This document shows positions 43,966 to 56,835 of a stretch of 64,000 nt of DNA, one piece after another. The notes beneath the pieces are model-generated. The model was not told the DNA's origin. It ran no database searches and was given only the letters and a program-made list of their open reading frames with translations. The stretch lies in assembly GCA_946807835.1 (NCBI GenBank), contig OX327683.1:16311001-16375000 (forward strand), read 5' to 3'. A program made the position numbers and the translations under genes. Origin of the DNA: Ailanthus altissimus. Taxonomy: Eukaryota > Streptophyta > Magnoliopsida > Sapindales > Simaroubaceae. Numbering within the stretch: position 1 is the stretch's first letter; every line of letters starts with the position of its first letter.

Positions 43966-45170
43966 TTAGTATGGGAGAATATCATACCTAAAGTACTTTC
44001 AAGCATTTTCTTACCCACTAAATATATGTCACGTCTTCAAAAGACTATTTGAACTTATAAAATGCTATATGAATTGGAGTTTTTAGATGATTCAATTTAT
44101 ATAAGTTGACATACGCTCAAATCTATTATTTAGTAGATAAGTATGAAAAGTTTTGGAGTAAGAATATTTTATTAGATATTTAATGACATTTTAAAATATA
44201 CTCTGATATATTTTTTTAATTGTATATCATTAAATTATTGTATAATTTTATAAAATTTAATTTATTTAATATATAGAGCTAGTGTTATAAATAAGAGAGA
44301 CCTTTAATTAAATTAAATCATCTTAGTTGATATTTTTTCTTTCATAAAAGAGTATTTTCTCACAATTATTTTATTTATTTTTCAGAATCCAGACTGACTG
44401 TCCGAACTTTAAATCTACGAAATTCATTTATTTTCCTCTAGCACGAGTTGAAGAACGTAAAAGGCTATAAAGCTCGATCTCTAATCGAATCTTTTCATTT
44501 CCCTGTACTTTCCAAGTATTCACCCTTAAAAATGATATTAATGTATTAACAAAATCCATCTCAGCCTACAAAGTTATTTTCATATCTGCAAAAGTATGCA
44601 ATCACATTGGTTTGGAGTACATCATCACTATCTGTACAGTTAAAAGATGCACATTCTTCGTTTTTTTTTTTCAAAGGTTGAAAGTAGTGGGAATCTCTCC
44701 CTCTTCTTTTTTCTTTCTAAAACAACTCATGCACACTGCCGCAATTTAACTTTGCATGATAGAATTTAGGGGATCTCGGTCATTGTTAGCGGAAATAATT
44801 TTTGTGAGTATTATATTTATTTAAATTATTAATAAATATAATTTTTTAAAAATATAATTAAATTTCTATTATTGTATTTATTTACTTTAATTTAATTATA
44901 TTATTTATGTAAATTTTGTAGTAATATAATTAAAATAAATAAATAATATAAAATAAATATAATTTTAATAAATAAAAAATATTTAATTTTAATTAAATTA
45001 ATAACTTAGTAAGATATTATACACTGTAGTAGGTACTTTTTAAATAGAGAAATGATATTTTTGTCTAAAAATAATTTATTTAATTAAATAAATTAAAAAA
45101 TTAAAATAGTGGCTAAAAAATTATCCACACCTTCAAATTTTCAAAATTTATCTAAAGAAACAACTTTGCT
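43966..45170 (+). other. Probable decayed gypsy LTR followed by AT-rich DNA
   Basis: tatgggagaa at 43970-43979 looks like a polypurine tract directly after the integrase remnant, and a 3' LTR would begin at 43980 (tatcatacc, possibly from tgtcatacc). A GC-richer stretch at 44390-44500 would fit LTR R-U5. I cannot fix its end. From 44800 to 45120 the DNA is almost pure A/T. Confidence 0.35.
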
Positions 45171-45228
45171 ATAAATGTACGAACCACAAATGAAATTTAC
45201 CATCAAGAAACACAATGTTAAATTTCCA

Positions 45229-45755
45229 ATGAAGGGAGCAAACACTCTGATCATTTTCACTCTATGCATCAATATCATCATTTCTCCACTAGCAAAAGCA
45301 TACCAACCCACCAACCATGCCAGCCAAATTTCCCAAGGAAACTGCACTTACTCAATACAGGTTGAGACAACATGTGCACCTTCAGCTGAAACCACAGATC
45401 ACATCAGTTTCAGATTCAGTGATTCAGCTGGGAATTTGATCATAGTGAGCATTTAAAGAATCCCAAGTTGCTATATGGTCCAAAAAATGGTGGGTTCCCT
45501 AGATGCAGCATCAACAGCTTCGAAGCAAGTGGAGCATGCATGAAGCAAAGTGTTTGCGCTTTGTATCTTAAAAGGGTTGGGTCAGTTGAATGGAGGCCAG
45601 GTTGGATTAAGGTTCTTCATCAAGAAGAAAGTAGGAGAGTAGTGCCAGTGTCTTACACATTCTATTTCAGGACTTTTGTGCCTGAAAATGTGTGGTATGT
45701 CTTTGATTATTGCCATTCTAATCAGGGTTTTGTGACTTTCGCTGGGGAGAACTAG
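45229..45755 (+). pseudogene. ATS3-like (embryo-specific protein 3, PLAT/LH2) gene copy with a frameshift
   Basis: From ATG 45229 the product starts MKGANTLIIFTLCINIIISP, a good signal peptide, and continues through NCTYSIQVETTCAPSAETTD and ISFRFSDSAGN, the start of a PLAT/LH2 fold as in ATS3 proteins, which are secreted seed/embryo proteins of unknown function. After LIIV (about 45447) the frame shifts by one missing base and resumes HLKNPKLLYGPKNGG, then CSINSFEASGAC, VCALYLKRVGSVEWRPGWIK and a C-terminal FYCHSNQGF-like end (FDYCHSNQGFVTFAGEN). Cys residues expected for the family are present. No intron interrupts it. Either a recent pseudogene, possibly a processed copy, or a gene with one sequence error. 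Other ATGs lie upstream in frame (45175, 45193) but would bury the signal peptide. Confidence 0.75.
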
Positions 45756-46519
45756 TCTTGACCCTTAATTTTATGCATGTTAGCAAGGTTAATAATATCA
45801 GTTAAATATTAACAAGCCTTCTGAATATATTTCTTACCTTGTGTTCCAAATTTTTTTATTAAGAAAGATCTTTATTTATCTAAAAAGACATAAGAATTCA
45901 TCTTGTATGCAATGCATCAAAAAACAGATTTTTTTTTGAATCCCAACTGCTCCTAATGCATTGCACTATTTCCATTTGATATTTGTTGTATGCATATTCA
46001 CTTTTTCATGGTTATATATTATACATGAAAAGATCATATATAAGACTAGAAAACCAAATTTTTGCAGTTCACAGAAATAAACAGAGAATTTACAAGAGGG
46101 CGCAATGTTATTTGAAAGTAGGCAAACACATTCCGAGTTGACACTACACAAGGAACTGCGATTCAATTTGTCATTTGTAATCCTTAAGTCTTTCTTTTCA
46201 GTTAACCAAATGTTATCAGAGCAGAGGAGAGATGGGTAAAAAAAAAAAAAGTTAAGAAAGAACTCCAAAAATAAATTCCAGTGATCAGAACAATTGCAAA
46301 CTTTCTTTTTTCTCTTCGGTCATATCAGAGAGTAACCGACTACATCTAAATATAAGAACTGCTATGTTACAAAAAGAATCATGGTGTATTCTTTTTCACT
46401 TCCTGTTCATCATATCTTTTGGATAAGGTTAAAAAAAAAAGCCACTACAGAACTCATATTCAAAGGTATAGGAATATAAACATTGTGCCCTAACAGAAAA
46501 ACCCATCAATCAGGCAAAA
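45756..46519. other. Intergenic and 3' UTR DNA
   Basis: No gene. It lies between the convergent ends of the ATS3-like copy and the coiled-coil gene; the part next to 46520 should be the 3' UTR of the latter. Confidence 0.5.
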
Positions 46520-49500
46520 TCATTCCAGAAGAAATTCTTGCATAGAATCCGGGCTGGCAAGGAGATCTAAACGTTTGTTGCCTAGGGTATCTTTCAGTAT
46601 TGTAATTTGACCTTCTTTCAGAAGTATGTCCTCATCCAAGGCCTCTATCTTCTTCTTCAATACGTTCACCTCCGAATTCAATAGCATATTTTTCTCGCTG
46701 TACTGCTTCACTTCTTCCCACATCATGTCTCTCTCCTCTGAGACCTTAGGCAATATCCCCTTTATAATTTTTAATTCCTTTAAGGAATCTTGAAGGTCTT
46801 TTTGGAGCTGGATTATGCTCTCATCTTTCTTCAACATCTGTCAAAAATCAAACGAGTTTCATAATTACGCAAGAAGATTTCAATTATTACTTGAAACAAA
46901 TTTTGCTAAAATTTTCAAGGATTCTATAATCTCTATCAGGAAAATAGCTGTAACAATTTAAAACCATCTGGCTTCATAAATGCGTTATTAAGAGGTAAGC
47001 GGCTACATATGGATTCTATACGTCACTGCCCATCTTTATTACCACTGATATTCATTACCTAATACTACATATAAGCAAGCAAATCTAAAACTGCAAAATA
47101 AGTGAAGTCAAGGAGGATATGCACATCAGCAAGGTTGAACTCCAAGTTTGAGTAGAAAAATGAAGCTTAAGGTTACCTGAAGTTCAAGATCTTTCAATTT
47201 ATGGGTGACACATGAGAGGTTGTCCATGGCATTTTGGACTTCACATCTGAGAATGTCATTACCTCTCACTGCTGTTGCCAGTTCAGCTTGTAACTGTTCA
47301 GCTTCCAGCTCTTTTGAATACAGCTTCTCTCGTAATAGACTTGTTAATAAAGTTTCTGCTTTGAGTTCAGATTTCATGATTTCCTATATTTATGATGCAA
47401 TGAACATGAAAGTTGAATTAGCAACATAAGCCAGCTGCGGCATCCCTAAATGAATGCACAAGGCAATACATTATGAGATAGAACAAAAGTTCAACTCAAA
47501 TGAACATATTTTAAATTAATAAGACGCAAAACTTTATATCAGTATATGAACATATTTTAAAGTAATAAAAGACACAAAACTTTATATCAGTATCCTTGAT
47601 TCAAGAAAATTAGCTTTGAGGACAGACTCTTAGGTTTCAAACAAAACTTACCCCTGCTGTTTGACCATTTAGCTTCCCAGACATATCAGTGTCCATGTCC
47701 AATGACCGAGATTTTGAAGCAACCAGACTAGACTTCTCATGAAGCAAGCCAGAAATAGTCTGCAAACTCCTTGTTAGGCCTTCAATTCCACGCTTAAAGC
47801 CCTGAACCTTCACTTCAGATTCAACAATGAATTGCCCATCTAAACCATTCTTGATAAATTCTACCCCCGGCTTGGTTTCTGGAAGTTGGCCAGCTTTCCC
47901 CTTGATAAATTCCATTAGCTGAGAACATAATTGGGTGCTCTCATTAAGTATTGTTAGCGCTTCATTTTGCAAGCAGCATATACGGGTCCATAGTTCCTTA
48001 TCTAGCTTAATTGTTAAGGTAGCACTTTCTTTCCCATTGCTTTTCAAGCGATTTAACAAGCTTATATTCTCATGCCTAAGAGAATCAACCTCCACCCTAT
48101 AAGATTCAACCTCCCTTCGTAATGAAAGTTCTATTCCTGTCAACCTCATTTGCTCCATTTGCAGCAAAGCCACATGCTTATCAAACTTCTGCTTCCCAAT
48201 TTTATCACTAAATCCTTCTCGCAATCCAGCAATTGTCTTCTCTTGTTCACTGCATGTTCTCAGCAATCTCGTAATTGATTTTTGCAAATCCTTGCACTCT
48301 GTCTCCTTCTCTTCAAAATTCCTTTTAACACAATCTAAATCTTCTTCTGCTGCTCTATACTTTTCTTTCAACTTAGAAAGATTTTGTCTCAGATCTCGAT
48401 TCTCTTCACTATACTCTTCAACCCTTTTGGTCAAGTCCTTAAGTTGTTGCTCTGAATATGTTATCATGCTTCTGCTCTCTGCTTCCCTCTCATTAAAAGA
48501 GGAGACTTCCCTCTGAAAGGAGACATTCTGCTCTGCAAGCTCTCTAACCCGCTCCCGAAGCCTCTTCTCTTCCATCTGATATTTCTCAATCTTAAAAGAC
48601 CAGTCACTTGACCTTCTGTCTAACTCCTTCTCCAATCCTGATTGCAACTCAATCTTTTCCCTCTCTAGTTTTCTTGTTCTTGACTCCAATTCTGCCTTTG
48701 CCAGCCTAAGTTCTTCCTTCGCCGAAGTCCTTTCTGCAATTCTAGACCGTAGAAGACCAGAAACCTCAAGTTCCAAACTCATCTTCTCCTCACTTAGGTT
48801 TCTAATGGTCCGAATCAATGTTGGCACATCAAATGCACTATCACAAAGAAAAGTTTCATGCTCAAGTTCTTCAGAAAGAACCATGACCCTCTCCTCAGCC
48901 TCTTTAGATCTTTTTCGCAATTCTACATCTACATCCTCGTCTGTTTCAGCTGATTTAGAACCTCCATGATGATCCCCAAAGAAACAGTTCTGTTTTGGCA
49001 GGCCTGACAAATCATCCTTCTCATATCCATTAACATTTTCATACGGAACATCCAATGAATAACTTTTACGAGTAACCACTTCTGAATTTGACTCGGAACA
49101 TCTATCTATGGAACCACAATAGATATCTTCAATAGTGATAGGTACATCGTGGTCAAATTCCTTTAAACTTGATCTAGGGAGAACATGAGTCTGGGATAGT
49201 CTCTCAACCACATTCTTAGCAAGACTGCGAGGAGATTCATGTCCAAATCCACTCTCCACCCAATCTCTAGATGAGAAATGGAGATGGGCACCTTTAGCTT
49301 CCCTAAATGACTGAGACTTTGGTTTACCTTTGCCACTGTCTGTTGGTGAAGCGGGGGCTGTCTGCTGAACTCGTGGCGGGAGCCTCCCACCATAATTTCT
49401 GCTCACATTTCCACTATAATTTCTCTGAGAACAACTGTTTGTGGGCCTGCTCCTTTCCTGCTGCTGTTCTCCATCGATGTAGCGGTCCAAAACTTTAGTT

Positions 49501-50182
49501 GAGACATTGCTAGAGGAAAAAGAACTTCCCGATGAATCATGGTGAATTCTAGATGAACCAGACGAACGTGGCCTCTCAAATCCGTGTACATTTGGTATAG
49601 ATGCCACCTCAAATTGTTTTTCCCTGGATTGCCTCTCAGGAGTAAGAGCCCTGCTTCGCCTAGCACTATAAATGGACCAAATGAGTCTCAGGATCTTATT
49701 TCAATACAAATTGGTAAACGAAAGCTATGTACTTAATATTTCTATCAGTTGTCTATGATGAGACTCTATCAACATATTCACTCTTAAGATAGACCTAATC
49801 AAATACCTTACCTAGATGAATGGTTGCCTTGCTGATATAGAGTGCTATTGGTACTACTAGAAGGAGATCTACTTTGATCACCTGAGCAAGAAAAATTCCT
49901 TTGTCCCAGCCCATCTGCAAGAAATGCTGCTGATGACAATGAGCGACTCCTTCTAAGACCCGAATTGGTACTGCAGCTCTGGTTATCAGATATTTGCTTC
50001 CGCGACATAGAAAACAGGCCCTTGGGTCTACGGAAACTATGCTCAGACTTGTCACCAGCTTGATGGTTTACCCCACTTCCCAGAGGGTACTCCCAGTACA
50101 CTTGTTTCTCAGTTGTCGGTGGAGAAACTGAATTGTTGTTTCCATTGTTAGAGGAAGATCTGAAAAAGAATAGCTTCTTCAT
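46520..50182 (-). CDS. Plant coiled-coil protein, MKKLFFFRSS family
   Basis: Four coding exons on the minus strand: 50182-49812, 49659-47652, 47383-47177, 46837-46520; all introns are GT-AG and phases agree, giving 967 residues. The N terminus MKKLFFFRSSSNNGNNN is followed by ~240 residues rich in Ser, Arg and Asn, including GLRRSRSLSSAAFLADGLG and RALTPERQ. From about residue 330 there is a long coiled coil (heptad-rich Glu/Lys/Leu, with RLRERVRELAEQNVSFQREV and similar), interrupted around 650-790 by a less regular region. Exons 3 and 4 return to coiled coil and end SPDSMQEFLLE. It resembles plant proteins annotated loosely as myosin heavy chain-like or CAP-Gly domain linker (Arabidopsis At2g39300/At3g55060 type, from memory). 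No motor or CAP-Gly domain is visible. The function is unknown to me; a scaffold or cytoskeletal role is only an inference. Confidence 0.88.
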
Positions 50183-52080
50183 CTGTAATCTTCAAAAGCA
50201 ACTAGAAGCTATAGCTCATGAAGATATCAAGTTCTCTCAATCTTGTTCTGTTATAATAAGCTCTGAAAATGATGGAGTCTCACTAACCTGAAGTTAAAAT
50301 ATGCAACCAAATGAGTTTAAAAATAAGGAAAAAGGACATTAACATTGAAACATGATTAAGATCACTTAAGGGACATGTAAAAGGCAAATGAAAGAAAAAT
50401 AGATTTTAGTTCAGAAACAAGTACATACAGCTCATATTGAGTTCATTACACTTGAGTTTAAAAATTCTAATTGAATGACAAGGAAGCATGCAACAATGCA
50501 TCAATAATGATGAAAGGAACCTGAAGAACTTTCAGGGATCCAACAGAAAATCAAGTTGCATTAATATTTATCTTAAAAGAAGAAACCCCACAAATAAAAG
50601 TCATATAATGACTTATTTGGGTGACTAAAGTTTTCAGAACCAAGAAGTGAAATCTTTGCCCAAAGCCATCATCCTTACACTTGTTACCCATAAACTAAGT
50701 ATAATAAACTGATAAAAAAAAAACTATTTAAAAATGAATATACAGCGTTTGAGTAACAAAACTAAGAGTTGCTTTTTCTAATGACAAAACCCATATCATA
50801 AAAAAAAAAAAGAGTACCACAAGAACAAAGAAAATGCATACGTAGATAGAATACACTTTAGAGCTCTCTCCAGCCCAAGATAATAATAAATTTATGGGTT
50901 TCTTGCATTACGATCTTACATTTGAGTAAAAGCATAAGTCTATAGTCCAGAAGTTTATATCCATTTCGTTTTAAACCAAAAGGTAAAAAGAACCATGAAA
51001 CAGCATGCTGTACCAAAAATGTAAAATAAATCAATAAACAAAAGAGTGACTCAATGCACTTTCTATGAGAAACTATTTTCTTAAGTTCTTTTTTTTAGAA
51101 AAAAAAAGTAAAAAGAAAAGAAAAATATGGGAATCTAGCTTCATTTTACTAATAATACTAACAACTCAATAACAGAGCAAACATTTCAGAGCATCATAAC
51201 TTCAACACCTCTTATCTCTGTCCCAGCAACTAGTTCAACAAATAAACTATGTGACATTAAAATATTAAAATAAGAATAACTAAACCAGATCGAAATAACA
51301 GTACGTTTTAACATATATGTCAGAGCTTCTGTTCTGATCCAATCTTTACACAGAACCTAAAAAGATTAACTTCTGAGAAAAGACTATATTACCTTCATCG
51401 TTTTCATCAGTTTCTTAGACCCTAAAAACCCCCTTTCTTGATCAGTATCAGAAAACCACAAGCCAATAATCAATAGAAGAAATGGAAACACTTTAACGAC
51501 AATCTGATACAACAAAAAGGAAAAACTATCTAATTATCACAAACATTTTGCTATTCAACACCAAATCGAGACAAGAGAAACAGGAAAATAATAAACACCG
51601 ATTTAAGTCATTCTAATTAAACAAAATTAATTGGTTCTTTGTTTTGCTGCAAAGGAAATGAATAAAAAGAAAAGAAAATTGAAACGGTTTTGCTTCAAAT
51701 TTCAAAAATAGGAAAAAGGCAAATACCAAACTCTGTTTGGTTGCTTAGAAAATAGATAAAAAGAAAAGGCAAAGATAAGAAAATCTAATTTATCTGCTTT
51801 ACAAGAAATGACTTTAAGCGAAGAAAAATAGAAGAAATAGATAATTGACAAAGTTAAGATAACTGTACATTAAGATTCTGAAAATAGCAAAACGTGAGCA
51901 TTCAACTTTTCTTTTCCTTTCCGTTTCCCCAAAATTTTCTCGGCAACCAAACAGACTCAAAAGAAAACCGAAGGATATGGGAAGAGAGAGAATAACTCAC
52001 AACCTTTCCACTCTGTTCTTCTTCTTCTCAAACGGTCAAAAAAAGTTTTTGCTTGACTACTCTCTTGTAAAAATTAAATA
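50183..52080 (-). other. 5' UTR of the coiled-coil gene with a ~1.7-kb leader intron
   Basis: Minus-strand acceptor TTTTCAG at 50263-50264 and a strong donor GTGAGT at 51995-52000 fit a leader intron of 50263-52000, with a CT-rich first exon (ttcttcttcttc reversed) around 52001-52075. A further possible donor (GTAAGA) near 52290 could belong to an alternative, more distal leader exon in 52290-52440. No protein-coding frame fills this 1.9 kb. Confidence 0.45.
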
Positions 52081-52440
52081 AAATAAATAAGAAATAATTA
52101 AAGACTTACATCATTTTTTATTTTAAAAAACACAATTATAGAATTATTAACTTACCATTAACGGTCAGATACGATACGCACTTTAAAGAAATTCAAATTT
52201 TAAACCAAAAAAAAAAGAATTAATTAAAATCCAATCATGAAATTACATTACTTAAGTAAAGAGAAAGTGACAATGAGAAAATCTTACTTAGTCGATGGTT
52301 TAACGGAGTCAAAGGCCGGCGTATAAGACGTCTAATTTGGCTTTCTGAAGGACAGAAATGATCGTGACGGGGAATATGCTGCCGTCAAGTGAAATTTTTA
52401 CGAGAGAGCGTGAAGTGAAGTGTGTGTGAGAATGTTTACG

Positions 52441-53476
52441 TTTGTTCTTCGGCGAGACAAAATTGGTGAATTTTAATGACGAGAGAAATTAAAAAGAAGA
52501 GAGAGGGAAATGGGCCAATAGAAAGAGAGATTTTTGGGTCTCCTTGCAAAAAGAGGAAACGTGAAAGGGTAATTTCGTCAGATAATACAACTTTTAAAAT
52601 TTTCGTAACGCGGATGAGGCGGAGGAGCGGGGGGGTGATGACTGATGAGTTGAATTGACTACGATGGAGTACAAGGTGGTTCAAGTGGGTCCCGTATTTG
52701 GAAAAGCGAAGTTGAAAAGCATGCGTTAACTCCCGCTTTGATTAACAATTGTCAAAGTATGTTTTTTATGGGTCCCATGATTTTCATTTAACAGAATCAA
52801 TCACCTTCAATCCCATGTCCCACTGGCGTTCCAATTTTAGAAAATATTACCATCTCAAATTAATATCTCAAACATTTTTATTTAAATAATTTATTAATTA
52901 GTCAAGAAAAGATGATTTTTTTTTAAAGCAAAGAAGAGATGAATGATTATTCTAAAATTTATTATTATTTATTAAAAATATTAATTTAGGACGTCAACAT
53001 TACTCTTTCAAGTGCTTCTGTATTAGATTTGAAAATCTGGGTTAATTTTCTACTTTTGATTAGTTGGCCTAATTATTACGTAATTGACCAATTAGATACT
53101 TCAATCATTTTCACAATTCAAATTTTGTATTCTTATAATTTTTGTTAATATAATTGAGATATAAAATTTATATTATAATTAATATATTATTAATTATGAT
53201 TATTATTTATAATTAGTTATCAATTTTTTTTACTTTTTATTAATATAATATTTATATTAATAATGAAAACATTAATGTTAAATCAATTGGAACATATTTA
53301 AACTATATAAGAATAATATTACTTTTTTTATATTATTGAGTTCTTAATTAATATTTTTAGCCAATATATTAAAGATATAATTTTTTTTTCTTTGTATCAG
53401 ACTTTAAGATATGATTTTTTTATGAACCCAAATACTGCACGAAGATTTTACTTGAAGCATAAAAAAATATTTCGTT
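52441..53476. other. Upstream DNA of the coiled-coil gene, then AT-rich DNA
   Basis: 52441-52750 is GC-richer and purine-rich, possibly promoter. 52850-53470 is AT-rich. No gene seen. Confidence 0.4.
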
Positions 53477-53755
53477 TGTTGGAATATGATTATGCTAGTT
53501 AATATGTAAGAAAAATAATCTGATACATACATTATAAATCTAATATATAGTATAAATTATTCAAGGGTTGTGTCTCTTACAAGAGTCCATCTCTTGTTAT
53601 AAGAGGCATAACCTAATCAAGAGTTATGTGGATTAATAATGTTTGAGTGTCCATAAATAGAACTCTAAATATTCCTCAAAAACTATATAAAGAACAAATT
53701 TCGAATTTACTTAATGATGTGTTGGTATAAGTTTAGCACCGGTATCAAAGCGAGG
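53477..53755 (+). mobile_element. Copia LTR with primer site (element D), isolated
   Basis: tgttggaatatg at 53477 to gtttagca at 53738 gives a 262-bp TG..CA LTR with a TATA-like tatataaag near 53690. It is followed at once by ccggtatcaaagcg, a near match to the tRNA-Met-type primer site. The ~140 bp after it show no coding motif before the antisense gag fragment begins. The words cataacctaatcaag of this LTR recur near 55880, hinting at a second, decayed copy. Confidence 0.55.
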
Positions 53756-53889
53756 GCTATTACCGTGTAAAACTAAGAATATGTAACTTATAACATTTAT
53801 TTTGGATATGTCCCTATTGATGATAATAATTATATTTAGGGCGATTCTTTTCACGATCGTCTTATTCTTCTTTTAAATAACTTTGTGAC

Positions 53890-54580
53890 GAAGAAGCCAA
53901 GACTAAAGAGTTAAGTATGGATGATCCGAAAACATGACTTGGGGCAGAAATATAAAGAAGTTGAGCAAATACATCATCCATAGAGGGAATAATAGCACTG
54001 TAAAGATTTGATTCGGGACTATTGAAAGCTCAAGACTAATAGAAGATAGGGCAAAAATCATTAAAAAAAAAATGGTGTCCTCCTCTATAAGTTCTTCAAG
54101 GACAATCTTACCAATAAGCATGAGTGAATTGAATTCAACCTTTAGTGAGGCCATCCAATTGAGGAATTCTAACATATTCATACCTTGTTGTTTTAAATTG
54201 ACAAGAGTAGAAATAATAGAATATAGTCTCTAGATATCATTAGTGTATAACAACTTAGCTTGATTTTAGTTATCAAAACAAGTTCTAAAAGTTTTATAAA
54301 AGGGATACAGTTGAGGGTCGATTGTTTGCCATAACTGATTATAGAGTAAGGCATCAATCTTCATCTATTCAGTTGTATTTTTGTCTTTTAAATCTATAAC
54401 ACTTGTAGTTAAATAATCCTCTAAGCCTTGTCACATATACCATAATTTAATGGACGCGGCCCATGAGGTATAATTAATGCTTCTTACTAATTTTTTAGTA
54501 GAAATAATAAGAACCAAATTAAAGGAAAAGGCAAAACCTGTTTTGAAGTTTTTAGTACTCATATTGAATCACAAAGAAAA
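53890..54580 (-). pseudogene. Copia gag fragment
   Basis: Minus-strand translation includes DYLTTSVIDLKDKNTTE, LYSIISTLVNLKQQGMNMLEF, ASLKVEFNSLMLIGKIVLEE and LSSISLELSIVPNQI, the pattern of plant copia Gag (UBN2 family: ...LVNLKQQGMDM..FL..VAALKDEFN..). Several stops. The fragment runs away from the LTR at 55006-55196, as expected for one element. Confidence 0.65.
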
Positions 54581-54990
54581 AATAATAATACAAGTTTATG
54601 GCAATGACGATGGCAGTAAGAGTTCATGCGCGCTGGAAAAGTAGATTAGAGTCTGGTGGCTGTGAGGTTTGAACGACACATGGTGGCTCATTCGGTGGCT
54701 GATGAATGTTAGGCTGCCACAAAATGGATCATTGGCTCTGTCTGGGCTCACTGGAGGTGACAATAAGGCAGCATTGTCACCGAAGAAAGAGATCAATAAC
54801 GAAGTGGCTTGAGAGATTAACGGCCTTGACAACACATTCAGTGAAGTTTAATGATGATCTCTTAGGGTTTTGTTGGCAAGTCACCGACAATTATAAAACT
54901 AAGGTCACAACCATCGAAAAGAAGAGAGCACAATGGCCAAAAAATGATAGGTGACGTCACCAAAAAAAGGCAAATCAGATGCTAAGAGTT

Positions 54991-55196
54991 GATTCTGATA
55001 CCACGTGAACTAATAGAGTAGAAAAGATAATTATTGTGTATTCAACATTGAAGAAAATACAAGATTATATAGGAGAAGCTGTCAACCTTAATTGGAAGGT
55101 TATTAATCCTAAATAGAAGGCTACATAGGTTTTTTTATATTCTATAATATTAACCATTTATATATAAATACCATATACTATATATACATTTCAACA
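54991..55196 (-). mobile_element. Copia 5' LTR and primer site of the gag fragment
   Basis: The minus strand reads CGTGGTATCAGAATC (primer site, complement of 54991-55005) next to an LTR with plus-strand edges tgaactaatag and atttcaaca, 191 bp. No 3' LTR found; the pol region and 3' end are missing. 54600-54990 is GC-richer, with short frames of unknown meaning, and should be leader or gag start. Confidence 0.6.
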
Positions 55197-56008
55197 ACCA
55201 TATTCCTTAGATCATGGCTTAGATCAACAAACGTCTCACGAGGTATAGTGTCATGCCTCTTAGCTTTAGGGTCTCTATCATTTTCTTCAGTCACCTCCAA
55301 TAAAGTCGCCGCGTCTTTCACTATCTTTCTTTGTACCCACTTTGATACCAAAGTTAGTTTCTACTTTGTTGGCTTTGATATCAAATGTCTCAGACCTTTT
55401 AGAACATTACAGCCTTAGACGCTTTGTATGCTAAGCAACCTAGAAGACACCACACAAAAAAAAAGATGAGAGACATATACACCAAGTATTTGAGAAAAAG
55501 TTTCTTTATTATAACTTAAAGAGAATATAAATAAGATTAATTTGTACAACTAAAGATTTCTACCTCATATACTATTAGTCCTATACAATCAATAGTCAGG
55601 ATCTAAACGATTTAACAGTGTATATATAAGATGAAATTTTTTATTAAAGAATATTCCAATGTGTCATCATATATTTCATAGAATATTCTCCTTTCAAATG
55701 AGGATCTACGTCCTTTATAAGTCGTGGACTTAGCTTAGATCACCATAAAAGTTTACGGATCTTCTAGAAACTTCGGCTTACGAACTATTCTACCAATCTA
55801 CCTAGCCTTTAGGAGGCTTTATCGCCCATCAAATATTTAAGAAAATACTTGAAAATATTTAGGATGTGACACTTATAAGAAGCATAACCTAATCAAGAAT
55901 TATATATCTTTTAAAGATTATATAAATTGATAAGCATATGTATAATAGATTATTCATCTCGACTTTTAGTCCTTACTCTCAATGATTTTACTTGTCACAG
56001 ATAATTTT
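55197..56008. other. Retroelement-like intergenic DNA
   Basis: ctttgataccaaagt near 55338 resembles a reversed primer site, and cataacctaatcaag near 55875 repeats part of the LTR at 53477-53738. Boundaries cannot be set. No gene. Confidence 0.3.
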
Positions 56009-56835
56009 TTTTTTTGAATGGAATTGAATCCATTAAAAGAGCAAAGTTAATGATACAATGTTAGGGTTTCTAATCAACAGATAAGAGAATTACAGGGCCT
56101 AATAATAAATATCTCACTGACGCATGTCCTACTCAACCCTTGTAAGAAGAGATTAACCCTAACAGAAAAGAGACTTTTCAAAAGAAGGGGGGATATAACC
56201 TTAAAACAGGGAGCAAAAAAGAAAAACACCCTCATACGTGAAGGAGACTCACACACTATTACAATAGATATTACAAAATATATCAACAACAGAGTTTAAA
56301 ATTTTTCAACACAACCAGTAAAGCCAAAACCACCAAATGGTCCCTAAATGGACGACTGAAGATTCTATGTTGCTAGAGAGGAATCCCGTTGACAGGGGCG
56401 GCTGCAAGACCTCACGGCTTGGTGGCAATAAGTTGTGGGTGACCATTTGCCGGTGGGGCGTCGCTGGACCAATGGGATCTTGGTGGGACAGAATGAGTTC
56501 GACACAAACTGAGTTTGGACTGCGTGTTGCTGGCAAAGCTTTGGAGGGTGACGACGTTATGCATCAGAAACCAAAGAGCTCGTTGGAGAGGCAATAGTAT
56601 GGAGTAGGTCGAAGACATCATGGCTCACCGAAGAGGGGAGCCAGGAAGAGAAGTGCGATGAAGCTCCACCAAGGCCGACTCAATCTAGCGGAGGATACAA
56701 CTCCGAAATTGACCGCAACATTATTTATTGGCAAAACCAGAGCCCGCGAAGACAAAACTAAAAAAAACAGAACAGTCGAACAATAAAAGAAGATCTAACC
56801 ATAAATTGGAAAAAAGAGGGATGGCTTTAAGTGTT
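56009..56835 (-). other. Possible poly(A)-tailed element on the minus strand, GC-rich
   Basis: A T-run at 56007-56018 could be the tail of a minus-strand LINE or processed sequence, followed by a stretch that becomes GC-rich at 56340-56760. Short overlapping frames on both strands show no reverse transcriptase motif. I do not recognise the content. Confidence 0.25.

Noticed and set aside
46520..50182. Coiled-coil gene as a true myosin or CAP-Gly protein
   Set aside because: No motor domain or CAP-Gly motif is present; such database labels rest on generic coiled-coil similarity.
56306..56621. Three overlapping frames of 69-86 codons in the GC-rich patch
   Set aside because: Frames on both strands overlap, as expected in GC-rich DNA, and none shows a domain.
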